64,000 nt of DNA from Axinella damicornis (GCA_963931865.1 OZ007515.1:3826192-3890191), one strand, 5' to 3'. Counted from the first letter of the stretch, positions 1-15,136 are shown. The notes: generated from the sequence alone by a model not told the origin. Translations and numbers: made by a program.

Positions 1-1398
1 TCTACGTTCTTGCAGGATTCTGCAAAGCTGCAGAAGATCCTCCATGTTCAGCGGTAGGAATGTGAAGAGTGTGATCTGGGGAGACGATGCTTTTTCAGAG
101 ATCTTAGAAGCTAGGTCACTCACCTGGACTGCTGGAACACCAGCACCTACCAGTTCCCTCTCTAGAACTGAGCTCAGGATAAAACACTGGCTGGGAACAT
201 CCCCTGCAGGTGGCCTTTTGCGTTCGCATCGTTTCTTCAAGGCAGAACGTAGCTGGCGCATGTTGGGCGATTCTGATTTCCTGCAATCCAAGCTGTATTT
301 CTGAAGCAGATTGAACCTAGCAGCAAGTTCTTCATGTGCTGAACAAACACTGTTGTAAGCTAAGAGCAGGCGATGGGAATTGGTAAGCCGGAATGGTTTC
401 TGCACATCCCAAAAGCTTCCAACTACGGCTACGCTTGGCTTGCTCTGTGGACTCCAGTATTTTGCACACTGATTGTAGATGAAATTCATCCAGAAAGCCA
501 TCTTGTCTTCCATTTCCTCTCGTTCATTTCGGAAATCAATCACAATGATGAAGATTGACAGTTCAATATCAGCTCGTGACCGGATGAGGTCTGTATGGAT
601 GCAGTCGCGTCCACTCGCCAGGTCATGAAACAGAATTCGTCCCAACTTACGACTGCGAAAGTCGGTGGGAACCAATCCCACTCTGTGCTCGTCAACACCA
701 GTAGTGTTGACCGAGATCCCCCAAAACCTCTCGCGAGGAGTTTCCTGGTGTAGGGATTTGATAAGCGTACTCTTACCGCACTGACGATCACCGACAACGA
801 AAATGCTGACCGGAGGGTCAAGGGAGAGCTTCGCATCAAAAGACGAGAATAGAGACGAAAAATCGCTGAATCGCCCTGTCGGATTGCCTCCTTCCCGCTG
901 AAGTAGCAAATTCACGATAGCTTTATGCCCGTTTTTTACGGCATAACCAAATGGGGTTGTATCCGTGACATTTTTAGTGTAGGCACCGTCAGGAAAGGCC
1001 TCAAGCAGGGCCTTCACTATCTCGATACAGCCTACTTTGCATGCTAAATGGAGGGGGTTATTTCCACTTCTGTTCTTTCGCAGCCGCGATATTCGACCGA
1101 TCAGGAGCGACACAACCTGCGTGTGAGCGTTCGCGCATGCTAGGTGTAAAGGCGTGTCCCTGTCGCGCGATGTTACAATCTGCGGATCATAATCGTGTTG
1201 CAATAGCAAATCAACAACAGTTGCATGCCCATTCTGGCAGGCGTAGTGGAGGGGCGACCAGCCCTTGTCGTCCTTCAACGATGGCCGAACGGCGCTCGTG
1301 TCAATCGTACCAAGCAGTTTCCGAACTTCATCCAGTCTCCCCTCCTTGCAGGCTTTAAACACCTCCATGAGCGCTGCTGTTCTGAAACGCGCGCGCAT
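1..1398 (-). CDS. Ankyrin repeat plus Roc-type GTPase protein, C-terminus beyond the window
   Basis: One uninterrupted minus-strand reading frame of 466 codons starts at the ATG at 1398-1396 and is still open at base 1. Residues about 10-170 form four or five ankyrin repeats with the usual TPLHLAC and GHxxVVxLLL elements. A P-loop GTPase domain follows: G1 is GDRQCGKST at residues 203-211, and a G4-like segment VVGSFWD is near 325-331. The G3 position reads HDLASG (D259), not a clean DxxG. Ankyrin repeats followed by a Roc-like G domain are known in DAPK and Roco relatives. No kinase domain precedes the ankyrin repeats, so this is an ankyrin-Roc protein and not DAPK itself. The start is chosen because the ankyrin block begins about ten residues later; Met11 is an alternative. 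Any COR or death domain would lie outside the window. The protein is probably a cytosolic signalling scaffold (inference). Confidence 0.8.
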   Translation of the reverse strand, partial: MRARFRTAALMEVFKACKEGRLDEVRKLLGTIDTSAVRPSLKDDKGWSPLHYACQNGHATVVDLLLQHDYDPQIVTSRDRDTPLHLACANAHTQVVSLLIGRISRLRKNRSGNNPLHLACKVGCIEIVKALLEAFPDGAYTKNVTDTTPFGYAVKNGHKAIVNLLLQREGGNPTGRFSDFSSLFSSFDAKLSLDPPVSIFVVGDRQCGKSTLIKSLHQETPRERFWGISVNTTGVDEHRVGLVPTDFRSRKLGRILFHDLASGRDCIHTDLIRSRADIELSIFIIVIDFRNEREEMEDKMAFWMNFIYNQCAKYWSPQSKPSVAVVGSFWDVQKPFRLTNSHRLLLAYNSVCSAHEELAARFNLLQKYSLDCRKSESPNMRQLRSALKKRCERKRPPAGDVPSQCFILSSVLERELVGAGVPAVQVSDLASKISEKASSPQITLFTFLPLNMEDLLQLCRILQERR

Positions 1399-1556
1399 CT
1401 CGCCTAACCCTTGACCACGCCCCTAATGATATTCAGGGCCGGCCAGGGTAACAATTGTGTGTTGACACGCGCATCCGTGTCCGCAAACCCGTGAACACGG
1501 AAAACGGGGAACGAGGCTAGAGGGATATTGGTCCGGCAGGAAGTACATGCCTTTAA

Positions 1557-2159
1557 CCCTTTAAGCCCTATTGACGCATAAATGCGTCATTTAGACCCTA
1601 TGCACTTGTAGGGCTTCTCGCCAGTCCAAAAAGAGACCAAAAAGTCTTCAGAGGGCCTAGGGACGACTTTAAGGCACGAACTCAAAAATTTGGTCAGATT
1701 TCGGCGCGCCTCCCCCACTAAACGTACAAGCGGGGGGGTTTCGAAGGGGGGGCGGCAGCCCCCCCCTTCAGCCTGTCGTGGGCGTCCTTTGATTTTAATG
1801 AGATTCATTGACCCGAGAATTTTTTATTCTAATGATATTCATAGACCCCACCCAGGGCCTCAAGAAAACCTGCAAATTGGTGGTGTAAGGTGTGCCATCA
1901 GTCAGATCTGGCCCAAGTTTAGGGAAATGCTGGGCGAAAATCCGGCTGACATCCACCTTTGACCTCCGATTGCTGGGCTTGTGGGGGGTCATGAATATCA
2001 TTAACGGTATTGCCAGAGAGGTCTCTCCATGTGTGCGGGCCCCACCAAGTTTGGCCGCTGAGGAGCGAATGCTGTGGGAGAGGAGTACCTACAAAAGTGG
2101 TGTGCGCTGAATGCATGAAAATGTGTTGTCTTGGTGGGAAGAATTCGGTGGTTAAAGGG
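1557..2159. mobile_element. piggyBac-like non-autonomous element (603 bp)
   Basis: The ends read CCCTTTAAGCCC on the left and GGTTAAAGGG on the right, and a TTAA tetranucleotide lies directly outside each end (1553-1556 and 2160-2163). TTAA duplication with CCC-type ends is the hallmark of piggyBac elements. The inside has no convincing coding sequence. Only the outer dozen bases of the ends match, so the family call is moderate. Confidence 0.5.
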
Positions 2160-2736
2160 TTAACCAAGGATAAGGAACGTGGATTGGATAAAATTTACTA
2201 CGTAATCCGCGTTGCGCGTCCTTTGTGTTAGGTTATCTTGACCAAGGAAGCACCCAGAGAGATGAAACAATTTGCTATCAATGCTTGTGTTGTTACTGCA
2301 TTAGGCTATTGAGTTTCTTTGCCCTCGTAAGAAAGGAAGCTAGGTACGCAGCCTCTCAATTAGATAGAGGAACTTCAGTCCATATGCAATACAGGGAAAC
2401 AAAAGAAGAGGAGTTATACAGAGACAGGCAGACAGGAATTGGGGAGTGCGGGAGAGAAGTACAAATCATTCGTATATTATTTTTTTATATTGGCCCCTTT
2501 TTAAAAAAAATTTTTGTCTCCCAAAATTTTGCTCTGTCACTACAGATATGTTATTAGAAGCGACTTATTTCCACCTCCTTTGTGGAGACAAATTAAAGAT
2601 GTCGCATCTGTTGGATACCGGATAAGCAAACTCACACACGAGTGACTGTGCAGCTCCCCATATATACACACTGCGCTGATTAGATTTTACTTCTGGTCAA
2701 CGGTTAATGGTCAGGCCGGACGTAGGGCAATGGGTT

Positions 2737-2905
2737 AGGGTATGTGGATATTGGTCCGGCAGGAAGTATATACTTTAAGTATACGACGAGGATATTGGTC
2801 CAGCAGGAAATACATACTTTAAGCATAGATATGCATGCAAATTCAGCACTGCATGGCCCTCGCCCTAACCCACCGCTCTACTTCCTGCTAGACCAATAAC
2901 CAAAT
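2737..2905. repeat. Tandem and inverted copies of a GATATTGGTCC motif
   Basis: The motif GATATTGGTCCRGCAGGAA occurs at about 2746 and 2790 in direct orientation and at about 2880 inverted (CTTCCTGCTAGACCAATA). Another direct copy lies at 1526, just left of the piggyBac-like element, so an older element ending in this motif may span 1525-2905. The remaining spacer, 2160-2736 and 2906-2955, shows no gene. Confidence 0.45.
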
Positions 2906-2955
2906 CAAAAATTACTTTTTCAACATTATGCATTGCATACTAAATTTATGCATAA

Positions 2956-5900
2956 TCAATTGACAGGTACCAAAAGGAAAAGCAGTTCCTTCTCCCGAAG
3001 TACAAAGAGTCCACTGTTGCAAGCCTGCAGCCCGAGGATCTCAGAACACTGAGGAGTGGTCAAGAGAGTGTGGACATACTGCACAGCAGAATCACTCGTC
3101 AGACCTCCAGGAGGTTGCATGTACACAAACACATGCCTGTTGCAATCACTAATGGCAGCAAAATCCAGGTTCGCAGAACAGGTAGTGAATTTGCGATCTC
3201 TCTTTGATGCTTGGACATAACCCAGAGCATTGAAGGTTCCAACATGGTCCCAAGCAGCCTCAGATGCAATGGGCTTTGGTTGCCATACCACTGCATCCAC
3301 ATCGTGGCGAAGACAGAAAAGAGGGGGGTCAGCTGCCATTGCTGGGGCAGTGAAGATTATCTGTCGTCCTCCTAGCCCAGCCTACACAGAATGAGAACAG
3401 CGTTATTCACTGCTCAAAGCTAGACACCATTGGAAAGTACCTACCCTCTGTTCAAGGGTGCCACCCTCAGAGAATACGAAAAGGGTAGCATCTTCTTCAG
3501 TTGTATCACACTCTTCCAGTGGGTTCTGCATGATGGGGTGGGGTCTCTTGGGGGAAGGCTCCTGCAAAGATGTGTTATCAATGAATGAAATTTCTGATTC
3601 AGCAAATCATCAAGGTATTATAGCCAGGAATACTATAGCCTCGTTCCCGAGGCTAGCTAGGAATACTAGAGAAGTGCAGTGAATTCCTATTAACCTCAAA
3701 GTTTTATCCTTGTCCCTAGGCCTACCCCGATTTCTGTTCTTCAGTTTGCGTTGACAACTCTTCTGCATCCGTGTATTATTGGGTGTTGGTGTGTGCGTGA
3801 GAGGGTGTGAGCATGTGATGGAGAGGAGAGGATGTGATGGAGGGGAGAGGGTAACTTTGATGAAGGGAAGAGGGTGTGAGTGTGTGATGGAGGGGAGAAA
3901 AACCGAAGAACAGAGAACGGGGTAGGCCTGGGAACAAGGCTACCAAAGTTAAATGTCACGCCTTAAGGCAACAGGCCGTAGTTGGCCCATGAGCTCAAGG
4001 CAGGTATTAGGGGGTCTGGGCACGAGACCAGGGGTGGCGGAACAGGTCCGGCAGACCCGGCAACTGCCGGACCAATGTTTTGACAAACCATGGTACTTGC
4101 CAACATCAGGTGGCACTGAGCGTCCTCCTCCGTGGATACATAGCTACGTACTGGGGACCTGGCTTGAGGGAAAGTCTGTTTACGAGTCCAGTTGCATTGC
4201 AGCAAAACGTGAAGTGTCTGGAGGACACATACCGGGCGCTTTTTGAGTACGATGGTTAACTAAGTTATGGAAGTGAAATAACAGCAGCGAAAACTCGTCG
4301 CCTTAGAGTCTATGATTAGTAGGCATGGGCTACCAGCGCAGCGTACATTTCTTTTCCACGTCGAGAGTGAGACGGTCACGGAATGCATGGAAACCAGAGA
4401 GCAGTGGCAGTGCAGTGAAAAGTACGAAGGTGCTACGAGAGCCCATCCAGGCAACTGAAAAATGACCGTGAAAATGTTTTTAGCACTTCGCGCACGGACA
4501 GATCGGTGCTACGCGCCTCTACACACTGCCTTCGGCAGTGAACATTTTGCCCTACCAAAACCAAATTGCTTCCGCCGGCTCTGAGCAGGTACATGTACAT
4601 ACGCAGGAACAGGGATTGTTTGTATTCCCCCAATGCATGTGCCTTTTTAACTAAGCCGGTCCAAGGGCTTGAGAAAATCCCTACCTTCCCATTTGAGTTT
4701 GGCTGCCCTGATACTTCTGATGTCAAATCCAAATTCTCTTCTCTTGAGAGGTGTGTGAGTCCCTCACTTTAGGAGAAAACAGTAATTACAAGGTGTGTGA
4801 TGAGTACACAGCAGCTTACAATCAAGAGCACAAAAATGTGTATTATACATTAGCCACATACATGTACCCATCCCAGCTTTGGAGACAAATCGGACAATCT
4901 CATGTGGAAAATCCTCCATCCCATTTATTTTTCGTCAAAAGCTGCAAGACATAAACTGGGATGGATAGCGTACATGCAGATACAAGGATAGCAGTGCATA
5001 GCCAAAGCTTGCAAATTGTCATTACGGCCCAATTTCATGCATTTGGCTCAGCTAATAGAGAAAACCATCTCTACCACCTAATTACCGTAGAAGCATACAT
5101 GTGGCTCATGTTTGGAGCTAGCTGGTTCCCTGCTCCCTCCATCGCCAGTAGGTGTGGCCACTGCAAATTTGTTTCTTGCTTCTCCAGAATCACTTCAAGG
5201 CTGATATGAGAGAAGCAATAAAAGCTTTTCCTTATAATTATCTGTTTCTAATTTTGATGCTAAACACCCTCCCTCCCCGATATGATCTAAAATAAGGAAT
5301 AAGGACTTACATGTTCTTTTCAATTGTCCACGTGCTTGCATCAGGCTCAATGCTGGCATGTAGCTTTCCCCTAATGTAAGTAGTGCCATCTGTCAGCCCC
5401 ACAACTAACTCGCTCCTCTCAATTGAGCAGACGATATCGAGCTTCGTAACATCACCTGGTAACTGGACGGTAATCGCAACATCAGTATCACTTTGAGTCC
5501 ACTCGTACGCTGCCTTCCCTTGCGAATACCCCAGTCCTTGGTGCCCCACCAGGCCGTCTCTCTGTTCAGACTCCATTTCAATATGGGTATCAGCAACAAC
5601 TTCTTCCTTTGCAGCTACTTCCTTGCTTTGGCTCTGGACAGGACATACGTTAGCTTCGTTGATGATCAAGAGATTAGCAGCGACAGGTGTAAAGGTAAAT
5701 GCACAATAGAGCAGAATTGAGAGCGAGTGGAAAGTGGCCACGAGATTTATAGATTCTATCTTTGATGGAGTTGTACTGTCACTGAGTTGAGATGGATTCA
5801 CTCGATCTGGACAGAGATCCACGGAGAATCTTATCGTATGCCACCTGTAGATTACGACAACAGGCTGCACATCTGTAGTAGTGCGCTTAAGAGCAGCGGG

Positions 5901-7120
5901 GTCTTTCAACTCAACTGTGGCTACATGCAAGAGGTGGCTATCCTCACTCAATCTTGCAGCAAGGATCATGTAGGGTTGACCCTCCAGTGTGGTGAGGCTG
6001 ACGGATTCCACCACCGGCTTCCATGCTTCACTTCCAGTGTACAGTAACTGCAGCCGTCCATGGCCATCACAAAACAGGCATAGCACTTTGCTGAGGAAAA
6101 TGATTGAGGCATTGACAGAGTTTCTTGCCTTCGGAGGGTTGCATGAATACACTGGTTGAAGAGTCAAGCCTTCAGGTGCCTTAAAAAAGAACAAGAAATA
6201 TCAATTAGCTATTAATTAACATGCAGTGCTCCCAGGAAAGAGAGTACATTTTGGTTTCCGTGACAAACTTGCGTATAACTTCAAACCAACATTATCCATG
6301 TTCAAAATAGGTTGATAGAAATGTACCATAACCTTTTTGTGACCAATCACAACCAAGTAATCGACATTCCAACAGAGCTATGGCTCTAAACCTGGGAGTT
6401 AAGATCTCAAACTTGATACAAGTACGTACAGTGATTCAGGTTTAGCAGGTTCTAAGCCCCTCTTGAAGTTTTAGAGCAGAGCTGTTAGAACAGTTCTGGA
6501 AGGGCCTATACTTTAGGGTCGGCAATTCCACAACCTTGGAGTTAAGAGCTGATTTTCTTTTTTTTTTTTTTGAGGTCATGTTTATGTTGTAGTATGTCTG
6601 GCCCAAGTTTAATATCTTAACCCCTTACAAATCCGCCCTTTATTATTTTATTCACAAATCTGACCTTTGACCTCTTTATATGGAAATTTATTTTTCGGGG
6701 GAATCCAGTCCAAAGTGGTTCTCAGGTGGTTTTATGGCCATTTGAGTGTGAAAAATTGGTTGTAACCGTCCAAAATCAAAATTCTGAAAATGTAGATCTA
6801 CTCTCGAGCAATGTAGGATTATTTCGGAAGATGGTATTAGTAACATCATTCTTTCCTTGCCTACCTACCCCATAGGTGGCCTTCTGGACTACAAAGTCTT
6901 CTCCAAACCAGTACACCGAGTTGCTTTCCCAGGAGTTCTTAACCAGATGGTTGTGGGTGGAAAAGGCACGCACATGCTGGTACGAAAACTGCTCCTCTTT
7001 CAGCCGTGCTACTTTTACTGCAGAACCAAATTGCTGACTCAAATGGGAGAGAGAATCTTTGGAGAGCTTATAACCGTCGAAATTCACGTTCAGAAGTGCT
7101 CTGTTGGGTTTGAAAGCCAT
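2956..7120 (-). CDS. NUDCD1: NudC domain-containing protein 1
   Basis: Five exons in closing phase: 7120-6869, 6179-5311, 5200-5086, 3561-3445 and 3381-2956, giving about 592 residues (human protein 583). The N-terminus carries the family signature FDGYKLS. The second exon ends in a CS (p23/NudC) domain, from YEWTQSDTDVAITVQLPGD to the STWTIEK segment. The C-terminus has the diagnostic block CFCLRHDVDA...WQP...TFNALGYVQASKRD in lightly changed form. NUDCD1 is a NudC-family co-chaperone linked to Hsp90 clients and DHX15; that role is taken from the family. The start ATG (7118-7120) gives MAFKPNRALL. The first intron (6180-6868) and the third (3562-5085) are mostly non-coding; the third holds two repeat elements. 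The gene is head to head with PSMB5, 149 bp apart, so a shared promoter is likely. Confidence 0.93.
3636..3655. mobile_element. Minimal TAGCCTC hairpin (20 bp)
   Basis: TAGCCTCG and CGAGGCTA are separated by four bases. The left flank GGAATACTA is repeated four bases beyond the right end, so this looks like an extremely reduced or internally deleted member of the 9-bp-duplication hairpin family. Confidence 0.5.
3708..3945. mobile_element. TAGCCTC-type foldback element, diverged
   Basis: Inverted arms of about 35 bp, CTTGTCCCTAGGCCTACCCC on the left and GGGGTAGGCCTGGGAACAAG on the right, enclose a GAGGGGAGAG-rich spacer. The outer motif is a diverged form of the family end TAGCCTCGTTCCCAGGC. 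A clean target duplication is not visible (CAAAGTT occurs on both sides). Confidence 0.55.
4029..4583. mobile_element. Diverged CAGGGG-ended element, relative of the copy at 49435
   Basis: Starts CAGGGGTGGCGG and ends CCGCCGGCTCTG. The interior shares long stretches with 49435-49960, including GAGAGTGAGACGGTCACGGA, the GCACTTCGCGCA block and the CACTGCCTTCGGCAGTG block. No matching target duplication remains. It lies in the third intron of NUDCD1. A 5' fragment of the same family (TCTGGCAGACCCGGCTACTG) lies near 10185. Confidence 0.6.
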
Positions 7121-7269
7121 GATCGCGTCGATCACACGTACACGTGGAAGACTAGACGGAGACAACGAGAAGATGAAAGGGTTAAATTTTAAATTAAATG
7201 TAGTTCAGATAGAGTTAATTGATCCGCGTGAGGAAGATTCAGCAAAAGTTTAGAAAGTTTCGGTCGAGA
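7121..7269. promoter_or_regulatory. Bidirectional promoter interval of NUDCD1 and PSMB5
   Basis: Only 149 bp separate the two start codons of divergently transcribed genes. No clear TATA box is seen. This must contain both 5' untranslated regions and the core promoter, unless non-coding first exons lie elsewhere. Confidence 0.6.
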
Positions 7270-11324
<4,055 letters not shown>

Positions 11325-11387
11325 CTCAGGACTACTCTGCTGGTTTCAAGAATTAGTATCCACAATTATTGCTGATACATGTATGAT

Positions 11388-11431
11388 TAGCCTCGTTCCC
11401 AGGCCGCGTGGGTGGCCTGGGAACGAGGCTA
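11388..11431. mobile_element. TAGCCTC hairpin (44 bp), exact 9 bp target duplication
   Basis: A near-perfect hairpin flanked by ATGTATGAT at 11379-11387 and 11432-11440. It lies just downstream of PSMB5. Confidence 0.88.
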
Positions 11432-11856
11432 ATGTATGATGTGCTTGGAATATTATTGTACTTGTACGTGGTTCAGTTTCTTTCTCCATCCAAGCCAGCT
11501 CCCTTTCGTACTTTAATTTTATGACAATATCTGGATTAGCAATTGAAGGCTGGGATCAGAACCCGAATGGGCTTAATAATAACCAGAACGGGCTTGGGGT
11601 GGTTGGGCCCATGCAGATGCATGCAGAGTGGACTAAACACTGGAAACATTATTGTCTTCTGCCATAGGTACATGCATGTACAGCAAATGTATTGAATTTC
11701 AAACTGCATGCAGTGCAACCACGTCACATTTTGCCAACCGTGATTGGTTAATTCATGTGTCAATATTGCGTTTTTGGACAACCAATGTGAAATTAATTAA
11801 TTTTATGGTAGCTATAGTACGTACTTTGTGTATGCTTGTAAGTCCCCGTTGTACTA

Positions 11857-11910
11857 TATTCTCGTCCCCAGACCATTTTTTTCACGAAAAATGGTCTGGG
11901 AACGAGACTA
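11857..11910. mobile_element. TAGTCTC-type hairpin (54 bp), exact 9 bp target duplication
   Basis: The arms CTCGTCCCCAGACCATTTTT and AAAAATGGTCTGGGAACGAG end in CTA. GTTGTACTA is duplicated at 11848-11856 and 11911-11919. Confidence 0.87.
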
Positions 11911-12076
11911 GTTGTACTAGCTAAGTACGTACATTTAGCCTCAATCACGTATGTGGCCAGCACTGCTCTGACATTCATTTTGTTTCTAAGCACTAATGTG
12001 ATAGTGACCGACACAAGCAATTTCAACTTCCATGGCTGCAGGTTTTGACTAGTGATAAACTGATGCAATCAATGAT

Positions 12077-12165
12077 TAGCCTCGTTCCCAGGCTCCTCCC
12101 CAGCTTTTGGTCGCATACTGTTTTTTGTACACTATGAGACAAAAAAAGCTGGGGGAATGAGGCTA
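12077..12165. mobile_element. TAGCCTC hairpin (89 bp) with imperfect target duplication
   Basis: The ends TAGCCTCGTTCCC and GGGGAATGAGGCTA enclose a diverged stem containing CAGCTTTT and AAAAGCTG. The flanks TCAATGAT and TCAACGAT differ at one base. Apart from this and the two hairpins before it, the spacer 11325-12610 shows no gene. Confidence 0.78.
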
Positions 12166-12610
12166 TCAACGATATCGATCTGGCCTGCATGATGCTACAA
12201 CTGCACGACATTGTGAAACTGGTTGTTTATGTGCTCCTGTTGCCATAATATAAACATCCTTCTTGGGCCTAACTTCTGATTTTTGGCACGTGGATCATTT
12301 CAACACTAGCGATCTAACAGGTGGACCTATCATGCATATGTATAGTTGTCACATCGATCCATCCTTTATTGAGCATGATCGATATGCAGCATGTGAATTA
12401 GAGCTTAGAGTTTGGCAAGCAATGGATGGTTAGGATTTCCCCCACACTGATTCAAATCATCAACCTTATCAATCAGTGATTGTGGTTGCATAATGGAAAT
12501 TGCACAGACAAACAACTGGCGGGAAAATCCAGTGTGTTGCTATCTCCTCGAGTAGTCATACTAAGAGACATATCGGGCTAAACGGTGTCACTTGCCAACT
12601 TGCTGTGAAG

Positions 12611-12620
12611 CTATATAGGT
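12611..12620 (+). promoter_or_regulatory. Possible TATA box of the membrane protein gene
   Basis: GCTATATAGG lies about 105 bp upstream of the ATG at 12724, a reasonable position for a TATA element with a short 5' untranslated region. It is supported by position and sequence only. Confidence 0.4.
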
Positions 12621-12723
12621 GGGTGGAGATTCAGCTATAGGAGCTAGGAGTACAGCAATAGAACCCTTCTAATCTTGACTAGCAGGAGCAGTGTGCACAT
12701 TTTTTCTCTTTCCAGTACTCAAG

Positions 12724-14972
12724 ATGGCTACTACCCAACTTGTGGTTGCAGCAAGATGTCCACTATTATTGGTATTTATGCAGCTGTGTAGTGCACAATA
12801 CTGTGTGTACGATGACCTAGCTCCATTTGAGCGTCTCCACCCTCTGTATCAGGCACTGGAGGATGCATTGATCAATAACTATGAAGCTCTCTATATGCTA
12901 AGACAGGTATTCTTTCCCGGTGTGTCCACTCCAATCCGAGAAGCCAACGTAATCCAATTTGGCACCTGTGTTCAATTCAACATTACAGAGCAGCTGAACT
13001 GCACGACAACCGTCCAACAGCCGTTTTCAGATGATAACATTTCTTTAGCAGGAACCTGTGTATATCGATATTGTTTTTCTCTCCGGTGGACCACTTCGTC
13101 ACTCCTGAATTTGATCACAGTGGACCAGTTGCTAGTGTTCGACAATATATTTGCTGACCTGATCTACTCCGGTATTGCAGGTGGCACCCATTACAACACT
13201 ATCACTTTCACTCTTCGCGTTCCCTTGTTTCCCTGCATTCCTACAGAAGAGGACTCCATGCAAGCACTCTCAATGCTTCTATGTTGGGTATGTATAATTA
13301 TGTACTCAATTTATGCTCATACAGTATATAAAACTTCTGACAATTTGCCGTGTTTCCCTATACCCCCGGTAGTTCTAAAACATTATTTTTGAACCTCCGA
13401 GAAGAGGACCTCTCTAGAATGGACAAAACACCTGGATATATATTGCTCACTTTAGTGTCATGTTACTGTGCTCCGCAATATTCTATAGATTGATTCTTGG
13501 ACTTGGAACGGTAGTTGGCAAACAAATTTTATTTTGCAACGTTTCGATCACCGTCTTGTGATCTTCTTCTCTTAGTATGCCTGAAGAAGATCACAAGACG
13601 GTGATCGAAACGTTGCAAAATAAAATTTGTTTGCCAACTACCGTTCCAAGTCCAAGAATCAATCTATAGAATATATTGCTCACAATGTGTCCTCTATTGA
13701 GATGTTTCACTACTAAGTTCCTTGTATTGTGTATTGTGACAATTATGCTCCAGTCACCCATGCACGATATGTACGTACATGCATTGGTCCATGGAGTGGA
13801 CCAAGTAGGTTGCTCCTATTGTACACCTTATACCCTTGCAAGAAAACATTTATTGCTCCTCCCTGCAGGGTAAGGCATATGCTCGAGACAGTGGGAAGCC
13901 ACTATCTTTGAAAGATGAAGACCGGGGCTATGTGTCAGAGAGATACGACTACTGGGTGACAGACACAGACTCCAACCACAACATCAGAGTACTTCTGCTG
14001 TACACCTTCATCTTTCTAAATGTTCTCATTCCTTTCACCGCAGCTACTTTCACAGCAGACTTCTACCACAAACTCTGTCAGAAGATCATAAAAGATGGAA
14101 CTTCCCCGCAGGTATCCAGCTACATCTGGGCAGTTGCTTTTGTGTTGGTGATCTTCAACTGGGGATACCTGCTAGCTTCACTGTTGATATTGATGGATGG
14201 CAAACCGTTTGTCATTGAATGCATGACGAAGCATTGCGTGGTGTCTAAGCAAACGCTGCTTTACAAAGATGAAGTTGCTACCTGTGTAGCAAAGCTCGTG
14301 ACTGTGTTAATTGCATTTACAGTGGAACTCATAGTCGCGATAAGAGTCCCAAAGAACATACAATTCCCATATCCTCCCCTCCTTTCAATCTGCCGCTGCA
14401 AGTGTTACAAGACTGCAATGTGCACTAAAATTCTGCAAACGTTTCTTCTTTGGAACGTATTGATATTTGTGCAGCTCTTAGGTGGGTTAATCGCCCTTCC
14501 AGCTTGCATATTTGCGACCATCGCCCCCGCAGCAACTATTCAAGTCACCAGTATTTCAGTTTCAATACTGCTTTTCTGGACAGTGTTATTTGCCTACTTG
14601 CTGCAAACCGAATGGAAGAGATTGTACAGATATAAGTGGAAGACCTGCCTTGTTCAGTTAGCAGCAGCCACCATTATTATGGCTCTGATTGTTGCCCTAA
14701 CTGTGCTGTACAACGCTGTGCTGGATTCAGGAGCCAGCCCAGTTGGCTTTAGGCGGCTCCTGCTGTCATTGGTCCCACCCTTCCTCGTCTCACTGATTGT
14801 ATGGCTGATCAAGCGAAGGCTGCCCGCCCGAAAAGACTTTAGTTTGCGAGTTGTTACTGACAATCAAGGCGAGATAAACAACATGGAAGGAGGAGTTGAC
14901 TTGAGTGTAGCATCGTATACAGAACAACGTCTGTTACAAAACCAAAATGACGACACAGAGGACAGTACATGA
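12724..14972 (+). CDS. Secreted-domain plus multipass membrane protein, family not recognised
   Basis: Two exons, 12724-13287 and 13869-14972, joined in phase 0, giving 555 residues. The start at 12724 has a good context (AAGATGG) and opens a signal peptide (LLLVFMQLCSA, probable cleavage before QYC). Residues about 25-185 form a cysteine-containing extracellular domain with sequons such as NIT. Exon 2 encodes about seven hydrophobic spans, first near YTFIFLNVLIPFTAATF and last near LVPPFLVSLIVWLI. A short acidic cytoplasmic tail follows, ending NDDTEDST. A Cys-rich loop (ICRCKCYKTAMC) sits between two central spans. The topology suggests a plasma-membrane receptor or transporter, but I do not recognise the family. 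The 3' end converges on the RECQL4 stop, 164 bp away. The intron carries a long perfect palindrome. Confidence 0.75.
13478..13674. repeat. Long near-perfect palindrome in an intron
   Basis: Arms of about 90 bp (13478-13570 and 13585-13674) are inverted copies around a loop of about 14 bases. Each arm contains the stretch GATCGAAACGTTGCAAAATA. The right arm also has a hammerhead-ribozyme-like arrangement, CTGAAGA, then a GATCAC/GTGATC stem, then GAAAC (13581-13611). The sequence TATATTGCTCAC occurs shortly before the palindrome (13439) and again directly after it (13672). Confidence 0.9.
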
Positions 14973-15136
14973 ACAGATAGAACACAGGATATTTTCAGGA
15001 AACAGTTTTTTAAAATTTTTATTGCTGGTATCATTGCTTTTATCAATAGTAGTTCTGTGGCATGTGTTTACTAAACAATCATGTGATTCCCAAAAGGAAT
15101 ATAGTACATCACTTAAGCCTCTATCAAGTTCTTGCA

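Noticed and set aside
540..839. 99-residue minus-strand frame
   Set aside because: It is out of frame within the continuous ankyrin-Roc coding sequence, whose P-loop lies in the other frame.
1587..2231. Overlapping short frames on both strands
   Set aside because: They lie inside the piggyBac-like element and contradict each other. None has a recognisable protein feature.
6619..7186. TTAA-flanked piggyBac-like pair (TTAACCCC ... AAAGGGTTAA)
   Set aside because: Matching is limited to a few bases, and the interval would include NUDCD1 exon 1. Probably chance in AT-rich sequence.
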